Shown: positions 48,079 through 58,894, counted from the first letter of the stretch. The stretch is DNA of 64,000 nucleotides from Hyphomicrobiales bacterium (GCA_900472575.1 UCIV01000004.1:124001-188000), one strand, 5' to 3'. Program-made: numbers and translations. The notes: generated by a model not told the origin, from the sequence alone.

Positions 48079-49689
48079 ATGGAGCAGCTTGGACTTTATA
48101 ACCCGGCAAATGGCGTAGCAGCGATCGGCCTCGATAAGGTTTCTCGCGTCAACTACAACCTGTCTGAGGTCGAGCTTTACGAAGAAGCCATTCGCCGCGG
48201 CGAGGCCGATCTGACCGCCGATGGCGCGTTGCGCGCTGTCACTGGCCAGCACACCGGCCGCTCGCCGAAGGACAAGTTCGTCGTGCGCGATGCCGTGACC
48301 GAAGACAAGATCTGGTGGGATAATAACAAGCCCATGTCTCCGGAGCATTTTGCCGTTCTGAAGGCCGATATGCTCGCCCATGCAGCAGGCAGGGAGCTTT
48401 TCGTCCAGGACCTGATCGGCGGAGCCGATGCCGATAACGCGCTTCCCACGCGTGTCGTCACTGAGTACGCATGGCATGCGCTGTTCATCCGCAATCTTCT
48501 GATCCGCCCGAAGCGCGATACCCTCGGCTCCTTCGAACAGAAGCTGACCATAATCAACCTGCCGAGCTTCCGGGCTGATCCGGAGCGTCACGGTTGCCGT
48601 TCGGAGACCGTGATTGCCTGCGATCTCGCCAACGGCCTCGTCCTCATCGGCGGCACATCCTATGCCGGTGAGAACAAGAAGTCGGTATTCACTGTCCTCA
48701 ACTACCTTTTGCCTGCCAAGGGCGTCATGCCCATGCATTGCTCGGCTAATGTCGGCGCCGAAGGGGATACCGCCGTGTTCTTCGGCCTTTCCGGCACCGG
48801 CAAGACGACGCTTTCTGCCGATCCGGCCCGCACGCTGATCGGCGATGACGAGCATGGCTGGGGCGAAAACGGAGTCTTCAACTTCGAAGGCGGCTGCTAT
48901 GCCAAGGCGATCAAGCTTTCGGCCGAAGCCGAGCCTGAAATCTATGCCGCGACCCGCCGTTTCGGCACCGTGCTCGAAAATGTCGTGCTCGACGAGAACC
49001 GCGTGCCGAATTTCGACGACAATTCGCTGACGGAAAACACCCGCAGCGCCTATCCGCTGCATTTCATTCCGAACGCTTCGGAAACCGGCCTTGCGCCGCA
49101 CCCGAAGACGATCATCATGCTGACGGCGGATGCCTTCGGCGTCATGCCGCCGATAGCCAGGCTGACGCCGGAACAGGCCATGTACCACTTCCTCTCCGGT
49201 TATACCGCCAAGGTCGCCGGTACGGAAAAGGGCGTAACCGAGCCGGAAGCGACCTTCTCCACCTGCTTCGGTGCTCCGTTCATGCCGCGTCATCCGGCCG
49301 AATACGGCAACCTGTTGAAGGAGTTGATCGCCAAGCACGGGGTCGATTGCTGGCTGGTCAATACCGGCTGGACCGGTGGCGCCTACGGCACCGGCCGCCG
49401 CATGCCGATCAAGGCCACCCGTGCGCTGCTGACGTCTGCCCTGAACGGCAGCCTGAAGAATGCCGAATTCCGCACCGACGCCAATTTCGGCTTCGCGGTT
49501 CCGGTTTCGGTCGATGGCGTCGAAACCGCGATCCTCGATCCGCGCTCGACCTGGGCCGACAGCCTTGCCTATGACAACCAAGCGGCAAAGCTGGTTTCGA
49601 TGTTCATCAAGAACTTCGAAAAGTTCGAGGCTCACGTCGATGCCAAGGTCAAGGATGCCGCGCCTGGATTGCTGATCGCCGCCGAGTAA
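48079..49689 (+). CDS. pckA: Phosphoenolpyruvate carboxykinase (ATP)
   Basis: PckA converts oxaloacetate and ATP to phosphoenolpyruvate, the first committed step of gluconeogenesis on C4 acids such as succinate. The 536-residue enzyme has the PEPCK P-loop [18 protein letters not shown] with [22 protein letters not shown], and the substrate loop [17 protein letters not shown] precedes the ATG. It is divergent from chvI and ends at an intrinsic terminator. Confidence 0.98.
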   Translation: MEQLGLYNPANGVAAIGLDKVSRVNYNLSEVELYEEAIRRGEADLTADGALRAVTGQHTGRSPKDKFVVRDAVTEDKIWWDNNKPMSPEHFAVLKADMLAHAAGRELFVQDLIGGADADNALPTRVVTEYAWHALFIRNLLIRPKRDTLGSFEQKLTIINLPSFRADPERHGCRSETVIACDLANGLVLIGGTSYAGENKKSVFTVLNYLLPAKGVMPMHCSANVGAEGDTAVFFGLSGTGKTTLSADPARTLIGDDEHGWGENGVFNFEGGCYAKAIKLSAEAEPEIYAATRRFGTVLENVVLDENRVPNFDDNSLTENTRSAYPLHFIPNASETGLAPHPKTIIMLTADAFGVMPPIARLTPEQAMYHFLSGYTAKVAGTEKGVTEPEATFSTCFGAPFMPRHPAEYGNLLKELIAKHGVDCWLVNTGWTGGAYGTGRRMPIKATRALLTSALNGSLKNAEFRTDANFGFAVPVSVDGVETAILDPRSTWADSLAYDNQAAKLVSMFIKNFEKFEAHVDAKVKDAAPGLLIAAE

Positions 49690-49701
49690 GCGCAAAACGT
49701 G

Positions 49702-49717
49702 TGATTCACGTGGAACC
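49702..49717. other. Degenerate parS-like sequence after pckA
   Basis: TGATTCACGTGGAACC has three mismatches to parS, one within the core palindrome. It sits against the pckA terminator in the same arrangement as the sites at 19115 and 30111, 41 kb from oriC. ParB binding is doubtful. Confidence 0.3.
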
Positions 49718-49750
49718 GTCGGTCGGGTAACACCTGACCGGCGGTTTTCT
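49714..49750 (+). terminator. Intrinsic terminator of pckA
   Basis: AACCGTCGGTC (49714-49724) pairs with GACCGGCGGTT (49736-49746) with one G-T pair, followed by TTCTTTT. It starts 24 nt after the pckA stop. Confidence 0.85.
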
Positions 49751-49791
49751 TTTGTCCACGTTTGTGGGAAAGATGCGCGCCGGAGAATATC

Positions 49792-50226
49792 ATGGCCAGC
49801 AATCCCCTCATCATCAACAGCCGCATCACCATCGCCGCATGGGAACTGACCGAACAGTTCGTGCTGGCAGGCGGTCCCGGTGGCCAGAACGTCAACAAGG
49901 TCTCGACTGCCGTTCAGCTGTTCTTCGACCTCGTGAACTCTCCGTCGCTTCCGGATCGCGTGAAGACGAATGCCTTGAAGCTTGCCGGGAAACGGGTGTC
50001 GAAGGATGGCGTGTTGATGATAGAGGCAAGCCGCTCCCGTAGTCAGGAGCGTAACCGCGAAGATGCACGCGAAAGGCTGAAGGAACTGATCCTCGAAGCC
50101 GCCAAGCCGCCGCCGCCCGTCCGCAAGGCGACGAAACCGACGAAGGGTTCGGTGGAACGACGGCTGAAGGCGAAATCCGGCCGTTCGGATGTGAAGAAAA
50201 TGCGCGGCAAGCCAACTGGCGACTGA
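49792..50226 (+). CDS. arfB: Alternative ribosome-rescue factor ArfB (YaeJ), peptidyl-tRNA hydrolase
   Basis: ArfB enters stalled ribosomes with no stop codon and hydrolyses peptidyl-tRNA. From ATG 49792 (MASNPLIINSRITI) it is 144 residues. The catalytic GGQ is G30-G31-Q32 in LAGGPGGQNVNKVST. The basic C-terminal tail, with GSVERRLKAKSGRSDVKKMRGK, is the part that lies in the mRNA channel. The size and tail separate it from release factors RF1/RF2. alkB follows after 14 nt. Confidence 0.94.
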   Translation: MASNPLIINSRITIAAWELTEQFVLAGGPGGQNVNKVSTAVQLFFDLVNSPSLPDRVKTNALKLAGKRVSKDGVLMIEASRSRSQERNREDARERLKELILEAAKPPPPVRKATKPTKGSVERRLKAKSGRSDVKKMRGKPTGD

Positions 50227-50240
50227 ACAGGGAGACGGAT

Positions 50241-50849
50241 ATGGCGACCTTGCTGAACGGAATTCGCCATCTGCCTGGCTATCTGGATCGTCCCGCACAG
50301 GAAAATCTGGTCGAGATCATCCGCCGGATCGTTACCGAAGCACCCCTTTATACGCCTGCCATGCCCGGTACCGGCAAGCCGATGTCGGTCAGGATGACCA
50401 ATTGCGGGCAGCTAGGCTGGGTGACGGACAAGGAGCGCGGTTATCGATATCAACCCACCCACCCCCAGACGGGAAGACCCTGGCCAGCCATTCCTCCTGA
50501 ATTGATGGCGTTATGGCAGAAACTGGCCGGATATTCGAAACCGCCCGAAGCCTGTCTGGTGAATTTCTATACTGACGACGCGAAGATGGGCCTGCATCAG
50601 GACAAGGATGAAAACGAGCTTGCCGCGCCCGTTCTGTCGATTTCGCTCGGCAATAGCTGCCTCTTTCGCGTCGGCGGTCTGGAGCGGAAGGATCCGACCA
50701 GTTCCTTCAAGCTGCAGAGTGGCGATATCGTGCTGCTCGGCGGGGAGGGCAGGCTCGCCTTCCATGGCGTGGACCGCCTCTATCCGGGAACTTCTACGCT
50801 GCTGAAAAACGGCGGGCGGATCAATCTGACGTTAAGGCGAGTGACCTAG
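50241..50849 (+). CDS. alkB: AlkB-type alpha-ketoglutarate-dependent dioxygenase
   Basis: AlkB removes methyl groups from 1-methyladenine and 3-methylcytosine in DNA or RNA by oxidative demethylation. The 202-residue enzyme has the iron ligands in GLHQDKDE (His and Asp of HxD) and FHGVDRLYPG (distal His), and the 2-oxoglutarate-binding arginines in GRINLTLRRV. YTPAMPGTGKPMSVRMTNCG is the typical N-terminal segment. It follows arfB by 14 nt with GGGAGACG as ribosome site. Confidence 0.93.
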   Translation: MATLLNGIRHLPGYLDRPAQENLVEIIRRIVTEAPLYTPAMPGTGKPMSVRMTNCGQLGWVTDKERGYRYQPTHPQTGRPWPAIPPELMALWQKLAGYSKPPEACLVNFYTDDAKMGLHQDKDENELAAPVLSISLGNSCLFRVGGLERKDPTSSFKLQSGDIVLLGGEGRLAFHGVDRLYPGTSTLLKNGGRINLTLRRVT

Positions 50850-50887
50850 TTTGGACGCCGGGCAATACCGGCAAGGGTAAAGACGTT

Positions 50888-52090
50888 GTGCGCGACAGGC
50901 AGGATCTTCAGTTTGCGGCGGTGATCGCTGGTTGCGGCATTCTTGTCGGCTTCGTCTATCACCTTCAACTATGGACATTCCGCCCTGATGGCTACTCGGT
51001 TCTTTCCGAGCGGCTAGCCTATTGGGATTTTACCAATCTCTGGTCGGGAGGACGGCTCGCAACCGAAGGCCGGGTGGATGCCCTATTCGATGTCGAGGCC
51101 TATCGCTTGGCGCTGCGCGGATGGTTTGGCTCCGGCCTGCCGGATCAGGAGTGGAGTTATCCGCCGTCGATACTGTTGATCGGCGTTCCCCTGTCGCTTT
51201 TGCCATTGCCATTGGCCTACGGCATCTGGACGGTGGCAACATTGGCTTGCCTCTACCTAGCCGTGAAGAACCTGAGGCTTCCAGCCATTGTGACACTGGC
51301 GTTGCTTTTCTCGCCTGCCGCGGTGATGAACTCGATTTTCGGCCAGAACGGCGCTCTCACAGCTGCACTTCTCATCGGCACTTTGCTTCTCCTGCCCCAC
51401 CGGCCCGTTTTGGCGGGCATTCTGGCCGGCCTGCTTACGATCAAGCCGCATCTCGGTTTGTTGTTGCCATTCTGTTTTCTGGCAGCAGGGCAATACCGGG
51501 CCATCATGGCGGCGATCCTCACCACGATCGTGCTCATCGTCCTGACGGGCCTGCTATTTGGTTTCGAGGTATGGACCGGCTTTTTCAAAGAGACCGGACC
51601 TCTCATGCGGAAAATCATGGAGGCGGACTATCCGCAACCCTATCACAAAAATGCCCTGACGGCCTTCATTCTGGGCCGATGGCTGGGGTTTGGTATCGCG
51701 GGGGCCTATTTTCTACAGGCTCTCGTAACCTTGTTGGCGATTATAGCCTCAGTTCGGATCTGGCGACCCGAGTTCATGATGGACAATCGCCTGCGCGCCC
51801 TTCTGACAGGCGTTCTGGCAATTCTCGCCACACCCTACGCATATTCCTACGATGCAATACCCTATTGCCTTGCCGTGGCCTGTTTTTTCCTCGCCGATCG
51901 GCGTTTGCCACGCTGGCCGATCGCGGTGGCGTATCTTTGGCCGCTTTTCCTGCATGTCCTCAATGGCCAGGGCATCGGCATAGGGATCTTGCCGCCGGCC
52001 GTTTTCGCAGGCGCGATGGTCAGACTGGCAATAGTGGACGACAGGTCGACAAGAAAACGCACGAATCTAGCGCTCTCTAAAGCTTCCTGA
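50888..52090 (+). CDS. GT87-like (DUF2029) multi-pass membrane glycosyltransferase
   Basis: DUF2029/GT87 proteins are polyprenol-sugar-dependent mannosyl- or other glycosyltransferases in actinobacteria; the rhizobial substrate is unknown. The 400-residue protein has about nine hydrophobic segments. The first loop carries [11 protein letters not shown] with an acidic residue near the membrane, and [17 protein letters not shown] and [14 protein letters not shown] follow, both family-typical. The start is GTG at 50888 with no strong ribosome site. Its 3' end overlaps the convergent coaA by 14 nt. Confidence 0.82.
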   Translation: MRDRQDLQFAAVIAGCGILVGFVYHLQLWTFRPDGYSVLSERLAYWDFTNLWSGGRLATEGRVDALFDVEAYRLALRGWFGSGLPDQEWSYPPSILLIGVPLSLLPLPLAYGIWTVATLACLYLAVKNLRLPAIVTLALLFSPAAVMNSIFGQNGALTAALLIGTLLLLPHRPVLAGILAGLLTIKPHLGLLLPFCFLAAGQYRAIMAAILTTIVLIVLTGLLFGFEVWTGFFKETGPLMRKIMEADYPQPYHKNALTAFILGRWLGFGIAGAYFLQALVTLLAIIASVRIWRPEFMMDNRLRALLTGVLAILATPYAYSYDAIPYCLAVACFFLADRRLPRWPIAVAYLWPLFLHVLNGQGIGIGILPPAVFAGAMVRLAIVDDRSTRKRTNLALSKAS

Positions 52091-53066
52091 GCGAGACCGT
52101 CTCGATGAAATGATTGCGGCTCTTGCGCAGGATGATGTCGGCGCGGGGACGGGTTGGGATAATGTTCTGGCGAAGGTTTTTGAGGTTGATGTTTTCCCAA
52201 AGCCCTTCGGCGACGGCCAATGCCGCATCCGTGTCGATCGCCGCATATTTCTTGAAGAACGATGTCGGATCGCGGAAAGCGGTCTCGCGCAACTTCATGA
52301 AGCGCTGCACATACCACTGATGGATTTGCTCTTCGTCCGCATCGATATAGATCGAGAAGTCGAAGAAATCCGAAACGATCGGCACGATCTTGCCGTCCGC
52401 CGGCAGCGGCCGCGATTGCAGCACGTTGATGCCTTCGAAGATCAGGATATCGGGCCGGTCGACAAGCGTATGGGCGTCCGGCAGGACATCATAGGTCAGG
52501 TGCGAATATTGCGGTGCCCTGACATTCGGTTCACCAGCCTTGATCGCCGACAGAAACCGCAGGATCTGGCCGATATCGTAGCTTTCCGGAAACCCCTTGC
52601 GCTGCATCAGGCCTTCGCGTTGCAGAACGGCGTTCGGATAGAGAAAGCCGTCGGTGGTGATCAGATCCACCTTCGGGCTCGATGGCCAGCGCGCCAAAAG
52701 TTCCTTCAGCACGCGCGCCGTCGTCGATTTGCCGACGGCGACCGATCCGGCAATGCCGATGATGAAGGGTGTCTTCGAAACATCAGGCAGGCTCAAGAAC
52801 CGGTTTCGCTGCCGGAACAGCTGCTGAGATGCCTCGACATGGGTCGACAGAAGGCGAGACAGCGACAGATAGATCTGCCGAACCTCATCGATATTGATCG
52901 GGTCGTCGAGCGAGCGCAGCCGTGCGATTTCATCGGACGTCAGCGTCAGCGGCGTATCGGCGCGAAACTTGGCCCACTCGTTCGCTGTAAAGTGATGATA
53001 GGGCGAATAAAACTCTGTCATCGGGCTGACTTCCGACACTTCGACGGGCTGCGGTGCGCTACTCAT
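52077..53066 (-). CDS. coaA: Pantothenate kinase, type I
   Basis: CoaA phosphorylates pantothenate, the first and regulated step of coenzyme A synthesis. The 329-residue protein has the P-loop [20 protein letters not shown]. It also has the type I signatures [21 protein letters not shown] and [22 protein letters not shown]. Its ATG overlaps the hisE stop by 4 nt, so it is the last gene of the his block. The 3' ends of coaA and the GT87-like gene overlap by 14 nt. Confidence 0.97.
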   Translation of the reverse strand: MSSAPQPVEVSEVSPMTEFYSPYHHFTANEWAKFRADTPLTLTSDEIARLRSLDDPINIDEVRQIYLSLSRLLSTHVEASQQLFRQRNRFLSLPDVSKTPFIIGIAGSVAVGKSTTARVLKELLARWPSSPKVDLITTDGFLYPNAVLQREGLMQRKGFPESYDIGQILRFLSAIKAGEPNVRAPQYSHLTYDVLPDAHTLVDRPDILIFEGINVLQSRPLPADGKIVPIVSDFFDFSIYIDADEEQIHQWYVQRFMKLRETAFRDPTSFFKKYAAIDTDAALAVAEGLWENINLKNLRQNIIPTRPRADIILRKSRNHFIETVSLRKL

Positions 53067-53386
53067 GACTTGGGCCGGCTCGCCTTTTCCTGCAGTCCGG
53101 ATTGCGCGGTCCTGCGTTGAAGTTCGTCCAGCACATCCTGCAATGGAATCCCTGCGATATTCAATACGACTAACAGATGATAGAGCAGGTCGGCGCTTTC
53201 AGAGGTGAGGTCCTTTTTGTCCTGGGCAAGCGCGGCAATCACCGTCTCCACCGCCTCTTCGCCAAGCTTCTTGGCGGCTTTGGTCTGGCCTGCGGCAGCA
53301 AGCTTTGCGGTCCAGGATTCGTCCGGCGAAGCTTTCGCCCGCGCCGCGACGATCTTTTCGAGATCGCTGAGAGTGAATTCGCTCAA
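53063..53386 (-). CDS. hisE: Phosphoribosyl-ATP pyrophosphatase
   Basis: HisE hydrolyses phosphoribosyl-ATP to phosphoribosyl-AMP, the second histidine step; in alphaproteobacteria it is separate from HisI. The 107-residue protein has the metal-binding helix [15 protein letters not shown] and LLYHLLVVL. The start is TTG (53386), supported by GGAGG 9 nt upstream. It lies 24 nt after hisF and overlaps coaA by 4 nt. Confidence 0.95.
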   Translation of the reverse strand: MSEFTLSDLEKIVAARAKASPDESWTAKLAAAGQTKAAKKLGEEAVETVIAALAQDKKDLTSESADLLYHLLVVLNIAGIPLQDVLDELQRRTAQSGLQEKASRPKS

Positions 53387-53410
53387 GTCTTTGTCCTCCG
53401 CTCCCGAAAC

Positions 53411-54187
53411 TCAGTCGAGACGCATGGCGATGCCGTGATCGGCCATATAGCGCTTGGCCTCTCCGACCGTATAGGTGCCGAAGTGGAAAATCGATGCGGC
53501 GAGAACCGCCGTCGCATGACCTTGTTTGACGCCAGCCACGAGGTCGTCGAGATCGCCGACGCCGCCCGATGCGATCACCGGCACGCGCACCGAATCGGCG
53601 ATCGCGCGGGTTAGTTCCAGATCGTATCCGACCTTGGTGCCGTCACGGTCCATCGAAGTGACCAGCAGCTCGCCGGCCCCGCGCTCGACCATGCGGCCAG
53701 CAAAATCGATCGCGTCGATCCCCGTCGGATTACGGCCGCCATGGGTAAAGATCTCCCAGCGGTTCGCTTCGCCCGCGGCCGAAACCTTTTTGGCATCGAT
53801 CGACACGACGATGCACTGATTGCCGAACTTGTCGGCAGCCTCAGCGACGAAATCGGGATTGTTCACCGCCGCCGAGTTGATCGAAACCTTGTCGGCACCG
53901 GCCAGCAGCAGCTTGCGGATGTCGCCAACCGCGCGCACGCCACCGCCGACGGTCAGCGGCATGAAGCAATGATCAGCCGTGCGGGCCACGACATCGAAGA
54001 TCGTCTCGCGATTGTCGGAAGAGGCGGTGATGTCGAGAAAGCAGAGCTCGTCCGCACCGGCCAGATCATAGGCCTTGGCCGCCTCCACCGGATCGCCGGC
54101 ATCGACCAGATCGAGAAAGTTGACGCCCTTGACGACACGGCCGTCCTTCACGTCGAGGCAGGGGATGACGCGGGCTTTAAGGGTCAT
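53411..54187 (-). CDS. hisF: Imidazole glycerol phosphate synthase cyclase subunit
   Basis: HisF uses ammonia from HisH to close the imidazole ring, giving imidazole glycerol phosphate and AICAR. The 258-residue barrel has the catalytic aspartate in [17 protein letters not shown] (D12). The second catalytic aspartate is in VVSIDAKK, and [13 protein letters not shown] binds phosphate. Its ATG overlaps the hisA stop by 4 nt. Confidence 0.97.
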   Translation of the reverse strand: MTLKARVIPCLDVKDGRVVKGVNFLDLVDAGDPVEAAKAYDLAGADELCFLDITASSDNRETIFDVVARTADHCFMPLTVGGGVRAVGDIRKLLLAGADKVSINSAAVNNPDFVAEAADKFGNQCIVVSIDAKKVSAAGEANRWEIFTHGGRNPTGIDAIDFAGRMVERGAGELLVTSMDRDGTKVGYDLELTRAIADSVRVPVIASGGVGDLDDLVAGVKQGHATAVLAASIFHFGTYTVGEAKRYMADHGIAMRLD

Positions 54188-54927
54188 GCTGCACGACCTT
54201 TCGCGGCGCGGATTAGCGCCAGTGCTTCGGTGGGATCGATACGGCCGTCATAAAGCGCGCGACCGGAAATGGCACCTTCGAGGCGGGCCGCATCCGGCTC
54301 GAGCATCCGGCTGATATCGCTGAGAGAGGCAAGCCCGCCCGAAGCGATGACTGGAATAGAGACGGCATTGGCCAGTTCCAGCGTCGAAGCCCAGTTGATC
54401 CCGGCCAGAATGCCGTCGCGGTCGATATCGGTGTAGATGATCGCCGAAACGCCGGCGCCCTCGAATTTCTTCGCAAGCTCGATCACGCCGAGTTCGGAGG
54501 CTTCCGCCCAGCCTTCGACTGCGACCTTGCCGCCCTTGGCATCGATGCCGACGGCGACCTTGCCCGGAAACTGCTTGCAGGCCTCAATGACAAGCGCCGG
54601 ATCGCGCACGGCGACCGTGCCGAGGATCACCCGCGCCAAACCTCGGGAAAGCCAGCTTTCGATATGATCGAGCGTGCGGATACCGCCGCCGAGCTGCACC
54701 GGGTTCTTCGTCGCCTTCAGGATAGCATCGACAGCAGCGCCATTGACGCTCTCGCCGGCAAATGCGCCGTTGAGATCGACCACATGCAGCCACTCGAACC
54801 CCTGGTCTTCAAAGGCTTTCGCCTGCGCTGCAGGGTCGGGATTGTAGACGGTCGCCTGCTCCATGTCGCCAAGCTTGAGGCGCACGCACTGGCCGTCCTT
54901 GAGGTCGATAGCCGGGAAAAGGATCAT
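54184..54927 (-). CDS. hisA: ProFAR isomerase HisA
   Basis: HisA isomerises the N'-formimino AICAR ribonucleotide to its ribulosyl form, the substrate of HisFH. The 247-residue barrel begins [17 protein letters not shown] with catalytic D8, followed by [36 protein letters not shown] contains the second aspartate. AAGGACC lies before the start. It is between hisH (30-nt gap) and overlapping hisF. Confidence 0.97.
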   Translation of the reverse strand: MILFPAIDLKDGQCVRLKLGDMEQATVYNPDPAAQAKAFEDQGFEWLHVVDLNGAFAGESVNGAAVDAILKATKNPVQLGGGIRTLDHIESWLSRGLARVILGTVAVRDPALVIEACKQFPGKVAVGIDAKGGKVAVEGWAEASELGVIELAKKFEGAGVSAIIYTDIDRDGILAGINWASTLELANAVSIPVIASGGLASLSDISRMLEPDAARLEGAISGRALYDGRIDPTEALALIRAAKGRAA

Positions 54928-54957
54928 CTTCTTGGTCCTTGAATAGATGCGCGAACC

Positions 54958-55608
54958 TTAAGGCTTCCAGCGCAGAAAATTGGAAATCAGGGCGAGGCCG
55001 AGCTTCTGGCTCTTTTCCGGATGGAACTGCGAACCCGCCATGTTGTCGCGCCCGACGAATGCCGTCATTGCCCCGCCATACTCGATCGTGGCGATCACTT
55101 CGGCCGGATTGGTCGCGGCAAGGTGGTAGGAATGGACGAAATAGGCGTGCAGCCCGCCCCGTCCGGTCGGAATGCCATCAAACAGCGGGTGAGGCGCGGC
55201 AAGTTCCAGCGTATTCCAGCCGATCTGCGGGATTTTCAGCTCTGGATCGGACGGCGTCATCTCGACGACATCGCCCTTGATCCAGCCAAGCCCCTCGGTC
55301 GTGGTCTTTTCCAGCCCGCGCGACGACATCAGCTGCATGCCCACACAGATGCCGAGAAAGGGGCGGGCCTTGGTTTCGACCGCTTCGATGAGCGCTTCGT
55401 TCATGCCCGAAACGGCCTTTAGACCGGCGCGGCAATCCGCATAGGCGCCGACACCCGGCAGCACGACGCGGTCGGCAGCGGCAACGATATCCGGCCTGTC
55501 GGTCAGCTCGATTGCAGCATCGATGCCGGCTTCGCGAGCCGCCCGTTCGAATGCCTTGGTGGCCGAGCGCAGGTTGCCCGAGCCGTAGTCTATGATTGCG
55601 ACGCGCAT
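54958..55608 (-). CDS. hisH: Imidazole glycerol phosphate synthase glutaminase subunit
   Basis: HisH is the class I glutamine amidotransferase that feeds ammonia to HisF. From ATG 55608 ([13 protein letters not shown]) it is 216 residues; the frame stays open upstream across the DUF2628 gene without similarity. The nucleophile is C88 in [10 protein letters not shown] and the His-Glu pair is in [10 protein letters not shown]. The oxyanion region [10 protein letters not shown] is present. It shares one base with the stop of the upstream gene (TGATG). Confidence 0.97.
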   Translation of the reverse strand: MRVAIIDYGSGNLRSATKAFERAAREAGIDAAIELTDRPDIVAAADRVVLPGVGAYADCRAGLKAVSGMNEALIEAVETKARPFLGICVGMQLMSSRGLEKTTTEGLGWIKGDVVEMTPSDPELKIPQIGWNTLELAAPHPLFDGIPTGRGGLHAYFVHSYHLAATNPAEVIATIEYGGAMTAFVGRDNMAGSQFHPEKSQKLGLALISNFLRWKP

Positions 55609-56087
55609 CAGCGTCCTCCGTGATCGAAAAGTCCGAGAGCCGGACCCTGCCAGCCCGAAACGGGCGGCTGTTTTGTCTTGGCCCAGTCCGCGGAAGAGGG
55701 CAGGGGCTGCGTCTCTTTCTGCGGTAGGGCGGAAAAATAGATTTCTTCCGCGGTCTCCCTGTCCGTCGCGCCGATCACGCTTTCGAGCGTCCAGCCACGG
55801 CGGACAAGAGAGTTGGCGTAATGGTTGCGGCCCTCGAGCGCGACGAGGACATGTGTTGCAAAGCCGAGCAGCAATCCGCCAAGCCAGAAGCCCTGTGTGC
55901 CCATCAGCAAGGCTCCGGCGACCTGCAACACGAGCGCGAAAATTCCCGCAAGCCAAAGCCGATGCCAGATCAGCCAGATCCAGGAAAAGATGAGCGCCAT
56001 CCAGGAAAACCCGTCGGGTACGAAAAGCGTCGAGCGGTGATCCCTGTCGGGACCATTCGGCGGTATCAGAACGAGATAGCTTCTCAA
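55608..56087 (-). CDS. DUF2628 family membrane protein within the his operon
   Basis: This is a 159-residue protein of unknown function, conserved in this his-operon position in rhizobia. The TTG at 56087 ([16 protein letters not shown]) has GGGAGA upstream and sits 19 nt after the hisB stop. Two or three membrane segments lie at about residues 28-85 ([29 protein letters not shown] and [25 protein letters not shown]). A soluble tail follows with the phrase [12 protein letters not shown]. No enzymatic motif is seen; co-translation with hisH may reflect operon history rather than function in histidine synthesis. Confidence 0.82.
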   Translation of the reverse strand: MRSYLVLIPPNGPDRDHRSTLFVPDGFSWMALIFSWIWLIWHRLWLAGIFALVLQVAGALLMGTQGFWLGGLLLGFATHVLVALEGRNHYANSLVRRGWTLESVIGATDRETAEEIYFSALPQKETQPLPSSADWAKTKQPPVSGWQGPALGLFDHGGR

Positions 56088-56106
56088 GGATGATCTCCCG
56101 GAAGCG

Positions 56107-56730
56107 TCAGGCAAGCGTTCCCTTGGTGGACGGAACGCGGTTGGCCTGTCGCGGATCGATTTCGGTCGCAACGCGCAGAACGCGCGCCACGGATTTGAAG
56201 CAGGTCTCGGCGATATGATGGTTGTTGGCGCCGTAATGGTTGAGGATATGCAACGTGATCCCGGCATTCTGGGCCAGCGCCTGGAAGAATTCGCGAACCA
56301 GTTCCGTATCGAACGTGCCGATCTTCGGTGCCGAAAACACGACGTTCCAGACGAGGAAGGGCCTGCCCGACACGTCGATCGCAGCCTTGGTCATCGTCTC
56401 GTCCATGGCAAGATCGAGCGAAGCATAACGGGTGATGCCGCGACGGTCGCCGAGCGCCTTGGAAATCGCCTGGCCGATCGCGATCCCCGTATCCTCGACC
56501 GTATGGTGATCGTCGATCTGCAGGTCACCCTTCACGTCGATTTCCATGTCGATGAGCGAATGTCGCGCCAGCTGGTCAAGCATATGGTCGAAAAAGCCCA
56601 CGCCCGTCGAAATCTTGGCCACGCCGGTGCCGTCCAGATTGACGGAAACGGAAACGGAAGTTTCGTTGGTCTTGCGGGAAACGCTTCCCACGCGTGCGGC
56701 TGCGGTTTCGCCCATCAGGCTCTGCTCCAT
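56107..56730 (-). CDS. hisB: Imidazoleglycerol-phosphate dehydratase
   Basis: HisB removes water from imidazole glycerol phosphate. The 207-residue monofunctional form lacks the phosphatase domain of enterobacterial HisB. Metal-binding histidines are in [23 protein letters not shown] and [11 protein letters not shown]. The start at 56730 or 56715 ([10 protein letters not shown]) cannot be settled; GGAG precedes the second. It heads the his block hisB-DUF2628-hisH-hisA-hisF-hisE-coaA and is divergent from hslV across a 210-nt gap. Confidence 0.96.
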   Translation of the reverse strand: MEQSLMGETAAARVGSVSRKTNETSVSVSVNLDGTGVAKISTGVGFFDHMLDQLARHSLIDMEIDVKGDLQIDDHHTVEDTGIAIGQAISKALGDRRGITRYASLDLAMDETMTKAAIDVSGRPFLVWNVVFSAPKIGTFDTELVREFFQALAQNAGITLHILNHYGANNHHIAETCFKSVARVLRVATEIDPRQANRVPSTKGTLA

Positions 56731-56940
56731 GCTTTTCTCGCCGCTCCTTATCAGCCGGAAGCTGAAATATCCAGCAAAAGCACGGGGCTTTGCGACACCT
56801 TGTCGATTGGAAGCTGCGAGATTGTATTCGTTCGTTGGTCACTTACATAGGTGTCAACACGATCCCGGCAAAGCCAGAGCGGTTTGGCGGGATTTCTTCG
56901 GTGCAAGAGCCCGCTTTTAAAGGGGCAGACAGGTGTATTG

Positions 56941-57468
56941 ATGACAACGATTATTACAGTCAGAAAGGGCGGCAAGGTCGTCATGGCCGGTGACGGTCAG
57001 GTGAGCCTTGGCCAGACCGTGATGAAGGGCAACGCGCGCAAAGTGCGCCGCATCGGCAAGGGTGGCGATGTGATCGCCGGTTTCGCCGGCGCCACGGCAG
57101 ATGCCTTCACCCTTCTCGACCGTCTTGAAAAGAAGCTCGAGCAATATCCCGGCCAGTTGATGCGCGCCGCCGTCGAACTCGCCAAGGACTGGCGCACCGA
57201 CAAATATCTTCGCAATCTTGAAGCCATGATGCTGGTCGCCGACAAGTCCACGACGCTGGCGATTACCGGCAATGGTGATGTACTTGAACCGGAACACGGC
57301 GCGATCGCCATCGGTTCCGGTGGCAACTACGCCTTCGCCGCAGCCCGCGCCCTGATGGACAGCGAAAAGTCCGCTGAAGACGTGGCGCGTCAGGCACTCG
57401 ATATCGCAGCCGATATCTGCGTCTATACCAACCACAATCTCATCGTCGAAACGCTCGACGCCGAATAA
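56941..57468 (+). CDS. hslV: ATP-dependent protease HslV (ClpQ) peptidase subunit
   Basis: HslV is the proteasome-like threonine peptidase of HslUV, which degrades misfolded and regulatory proteins. From ATG 56941 it is 175 residues. The N-terminal threonine exposed after processing is T2 of [46 protein letters not shown] and [14 protein letters not shown] are family-typical. A GGGGCAG stretch precedes the start. No clear heat-shock sigma promoter was identified upstream. hslU follows after 73 nt. Confidence 0.97.
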   Translation: MTTIITVRKGGKVVMAGDGQVSLGQTVMKGNARKVRRIGKGGDVIAGFAGATADAFTLLDRLEKKLEQYPGQLMRAAVELAKDWRTDKYLRNLEAMMLVADKSTTLAITGNGDVLEPEHGAIAIGSGGNYAFAAARALMDSEKSAEDVARQALDIAADICVYTNHNLIVETLDAE

Positions 57469-57541
57469 TCATCCATTCCCACAAGGGTCCCGCGGACCGG
57501 GCCGCATTGGCCGGCCGCAACGGGAAAGCCGAGAGGATCAC

Positions 57542-58852
57542 ATGACCAATTTTTCTCCCCGCGAAATCGTTTCCGAACTCGACCGCCACATCATCGGCCA
57601 GCACGATGCCAAGCGCGCCGTTGCAATTGCGCTGCGTAACCGCTGGCGTCGCCATCAGCTCGACGAGAGCCTGCGGGATGAGGTGATGCCGAAGAACATT
57701 TTGATGATCGGCCCGACCGGTGTCGGCAAGACGGAAATCTCCCGCCGCCTCGCTAAGCTCGCCGGCGCGCCCTTCATCAAGGTCGAGGCGACAAAATTCA
57801 CCGAGGTCGGTTATGTCGGCCGCGACGTCGAACAGATCATCCGTGATCTTGTCGAGATCGGCATCGGCCTCGTGCGTGAAAAGAAGCGCACCGAGGTTCA
57901 AGCCAAGGCGCATCAGAGCGCTGAGGAACGCGTTCTTGATGCGCTTGTCGGCTCGACTGCATCGCCGGCAACCCGCGACAGCTTCCGGAAGAAGCTCCGC
58001 GCCGGTGAGCTGGACGACAAGGAAATCGAGGTCGAAGTGGCTGATAGCGGCTCAGGCATGCCCGGTGGTTTCGAAATCCCCGGCATGCCCGGCGCCAATA
58101 TCGGTGTGCTGAACCTGTCGGAAATGTTCGGCAAGGCCATGGGCGGTCGCACCAAAAAGGTGAAGACGACTGTCGCGAAGTCGTATGGCGAACTTATCCG
58201 GGACGAATCCGACAAGCTGATCGACAACGAAGTCATTCAGCGTGAAGCTGTGCGTTCGGTTGAAAACGATGGCATCGTTTTCCTCGACGAGATCGACAAG
58301 ATCGCTGCGCGCGACGGCGGCATGGGTGCCGGTGTTTCACGTGAAGGCGTGCAGCGCGACCTGCTTCCGTTGGTCGAAGGCACGACCGTTTCGACGAAAT
58401 ATGGACCGGTGAAGACCGACCATATCCTTTTCATCGCATCGGGCGCCTTTCACGTATCAAAACCCTCGGACCTACTGCCGGAACTTCAGGGTCGTCTGCC
58501 GATCCGCGTCGAGCTTCGTCCGCTGACCAAGGAAGATTTCCGCCGCATCCTGACGGAAACCGAGGCCAGTCTCATCCGCCAGTACAAGGCGCTGATGGGA
58601 ACGGAAGACTTGGTCTTGGAATTCACCGACGATGCGATCGATGCTTTGGCGGACGTCGCGGTTCATCTGAACTCCACGGTCGAGAATATCGGTGCCCGCC
58701 GCCTGCAGACGGTGATGGAGCGCGTGCTGGATGAAATCTCCTTCACCGCTCCGGATCAGGGCGGCACGTCGGTGAAGATCGATGCCGAGTATGTCCGCAA
58801 GCATGTCGGCGATCTTGCGGCCGATACCGACCTGTCGCGCTACATTCTCTAA
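57542..58852 (+). CDS. hslU: ATP-dependent protease ATPase subunit HslU (ClpY)
   Basis: HslU is the AAA+ unfoldase that feeds substrates to HslV. The 436 residues include Walker [16 protein letters not shown] and the pore segment [15 protein letters not shown]. The I domain lies at about 110-240, followed by Walker [13 protein letters not shown] and sensor 2 [18 protein letters not shown]. The C-terminus DTDLSRYIL is the tail that docks into HslV. GAGAGGA lies before the ATG. A long hairpin follows the stop. Confidence 0.98.
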   Translation: MTNFSPREIVSELDRHIIGQHDAKRAVAIALRNRWRRHQLDESLRDEVMPKNILMIGPTGVGKTEISRRLAKLAGAPFIKVEATKFTEVGYVGRDVEQIIRDLVEIGIGLVREKKRTEVQAKAHQSAEERVLDALVGSTASPATRDSFRKKLRAGELDDKEIEVEVADSGSGMPGGFEIPGMPGANIGVLNLSEMFGKAMGGRTKKVKTTVAKSYGELIRDESDKLIDNEVIQREAVRSVENDGIVFLDEIDKIAARDGGMGAGVSREGVQRDLLPLVEGTTVSTKYGPVKTDHILFIASGAFHVSKPSDLLPELQGRLPIRVELRPLTKEDFRRILTETEASLIRQYKALMGTEDLVLEFTDDAIDALADVAVHLNSTVENIGARRLQTVMERVLDEISFTAPDQGGTSVKIDAEYVRKHVGDLAADTDLSRYIL

Positions 58853-58857
58853 TGCTC

Positions 58858-58894
58858 ATGCGTGGCAACCGGGCAACGTTCGGTTGCCACGCAT
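58858..58894 (+). terminator. Long hairpin after hslU without a T tract
   Basis: ATGCGTGGCAACCG (58858-58871), a 9-nt loop, and CGGTTGCCACGCAT (58881-58894) make a perfect 14-bp stem beginning 6 nt after the hslU stop. The bases that follow (CTCTGCC) are not a T run, so it may act as an mRNA 3' stabiliser or Rho-assisted end. Confidence 0.6.

Noticed and set aside
48031..50298. A 755-codon minus-strand open frame across pckA and arfB
   Set aside because: It is the complement of two well-supported genes and shows no recognisable domain.
58333..58348. parS-like TGTTTCACGTGAAGGC inside hslU
   Set aside because: Three mismatches at the right end, and the codons encode the universally conserved GVSREGV of HslU, so the match is explained by protein sequence.
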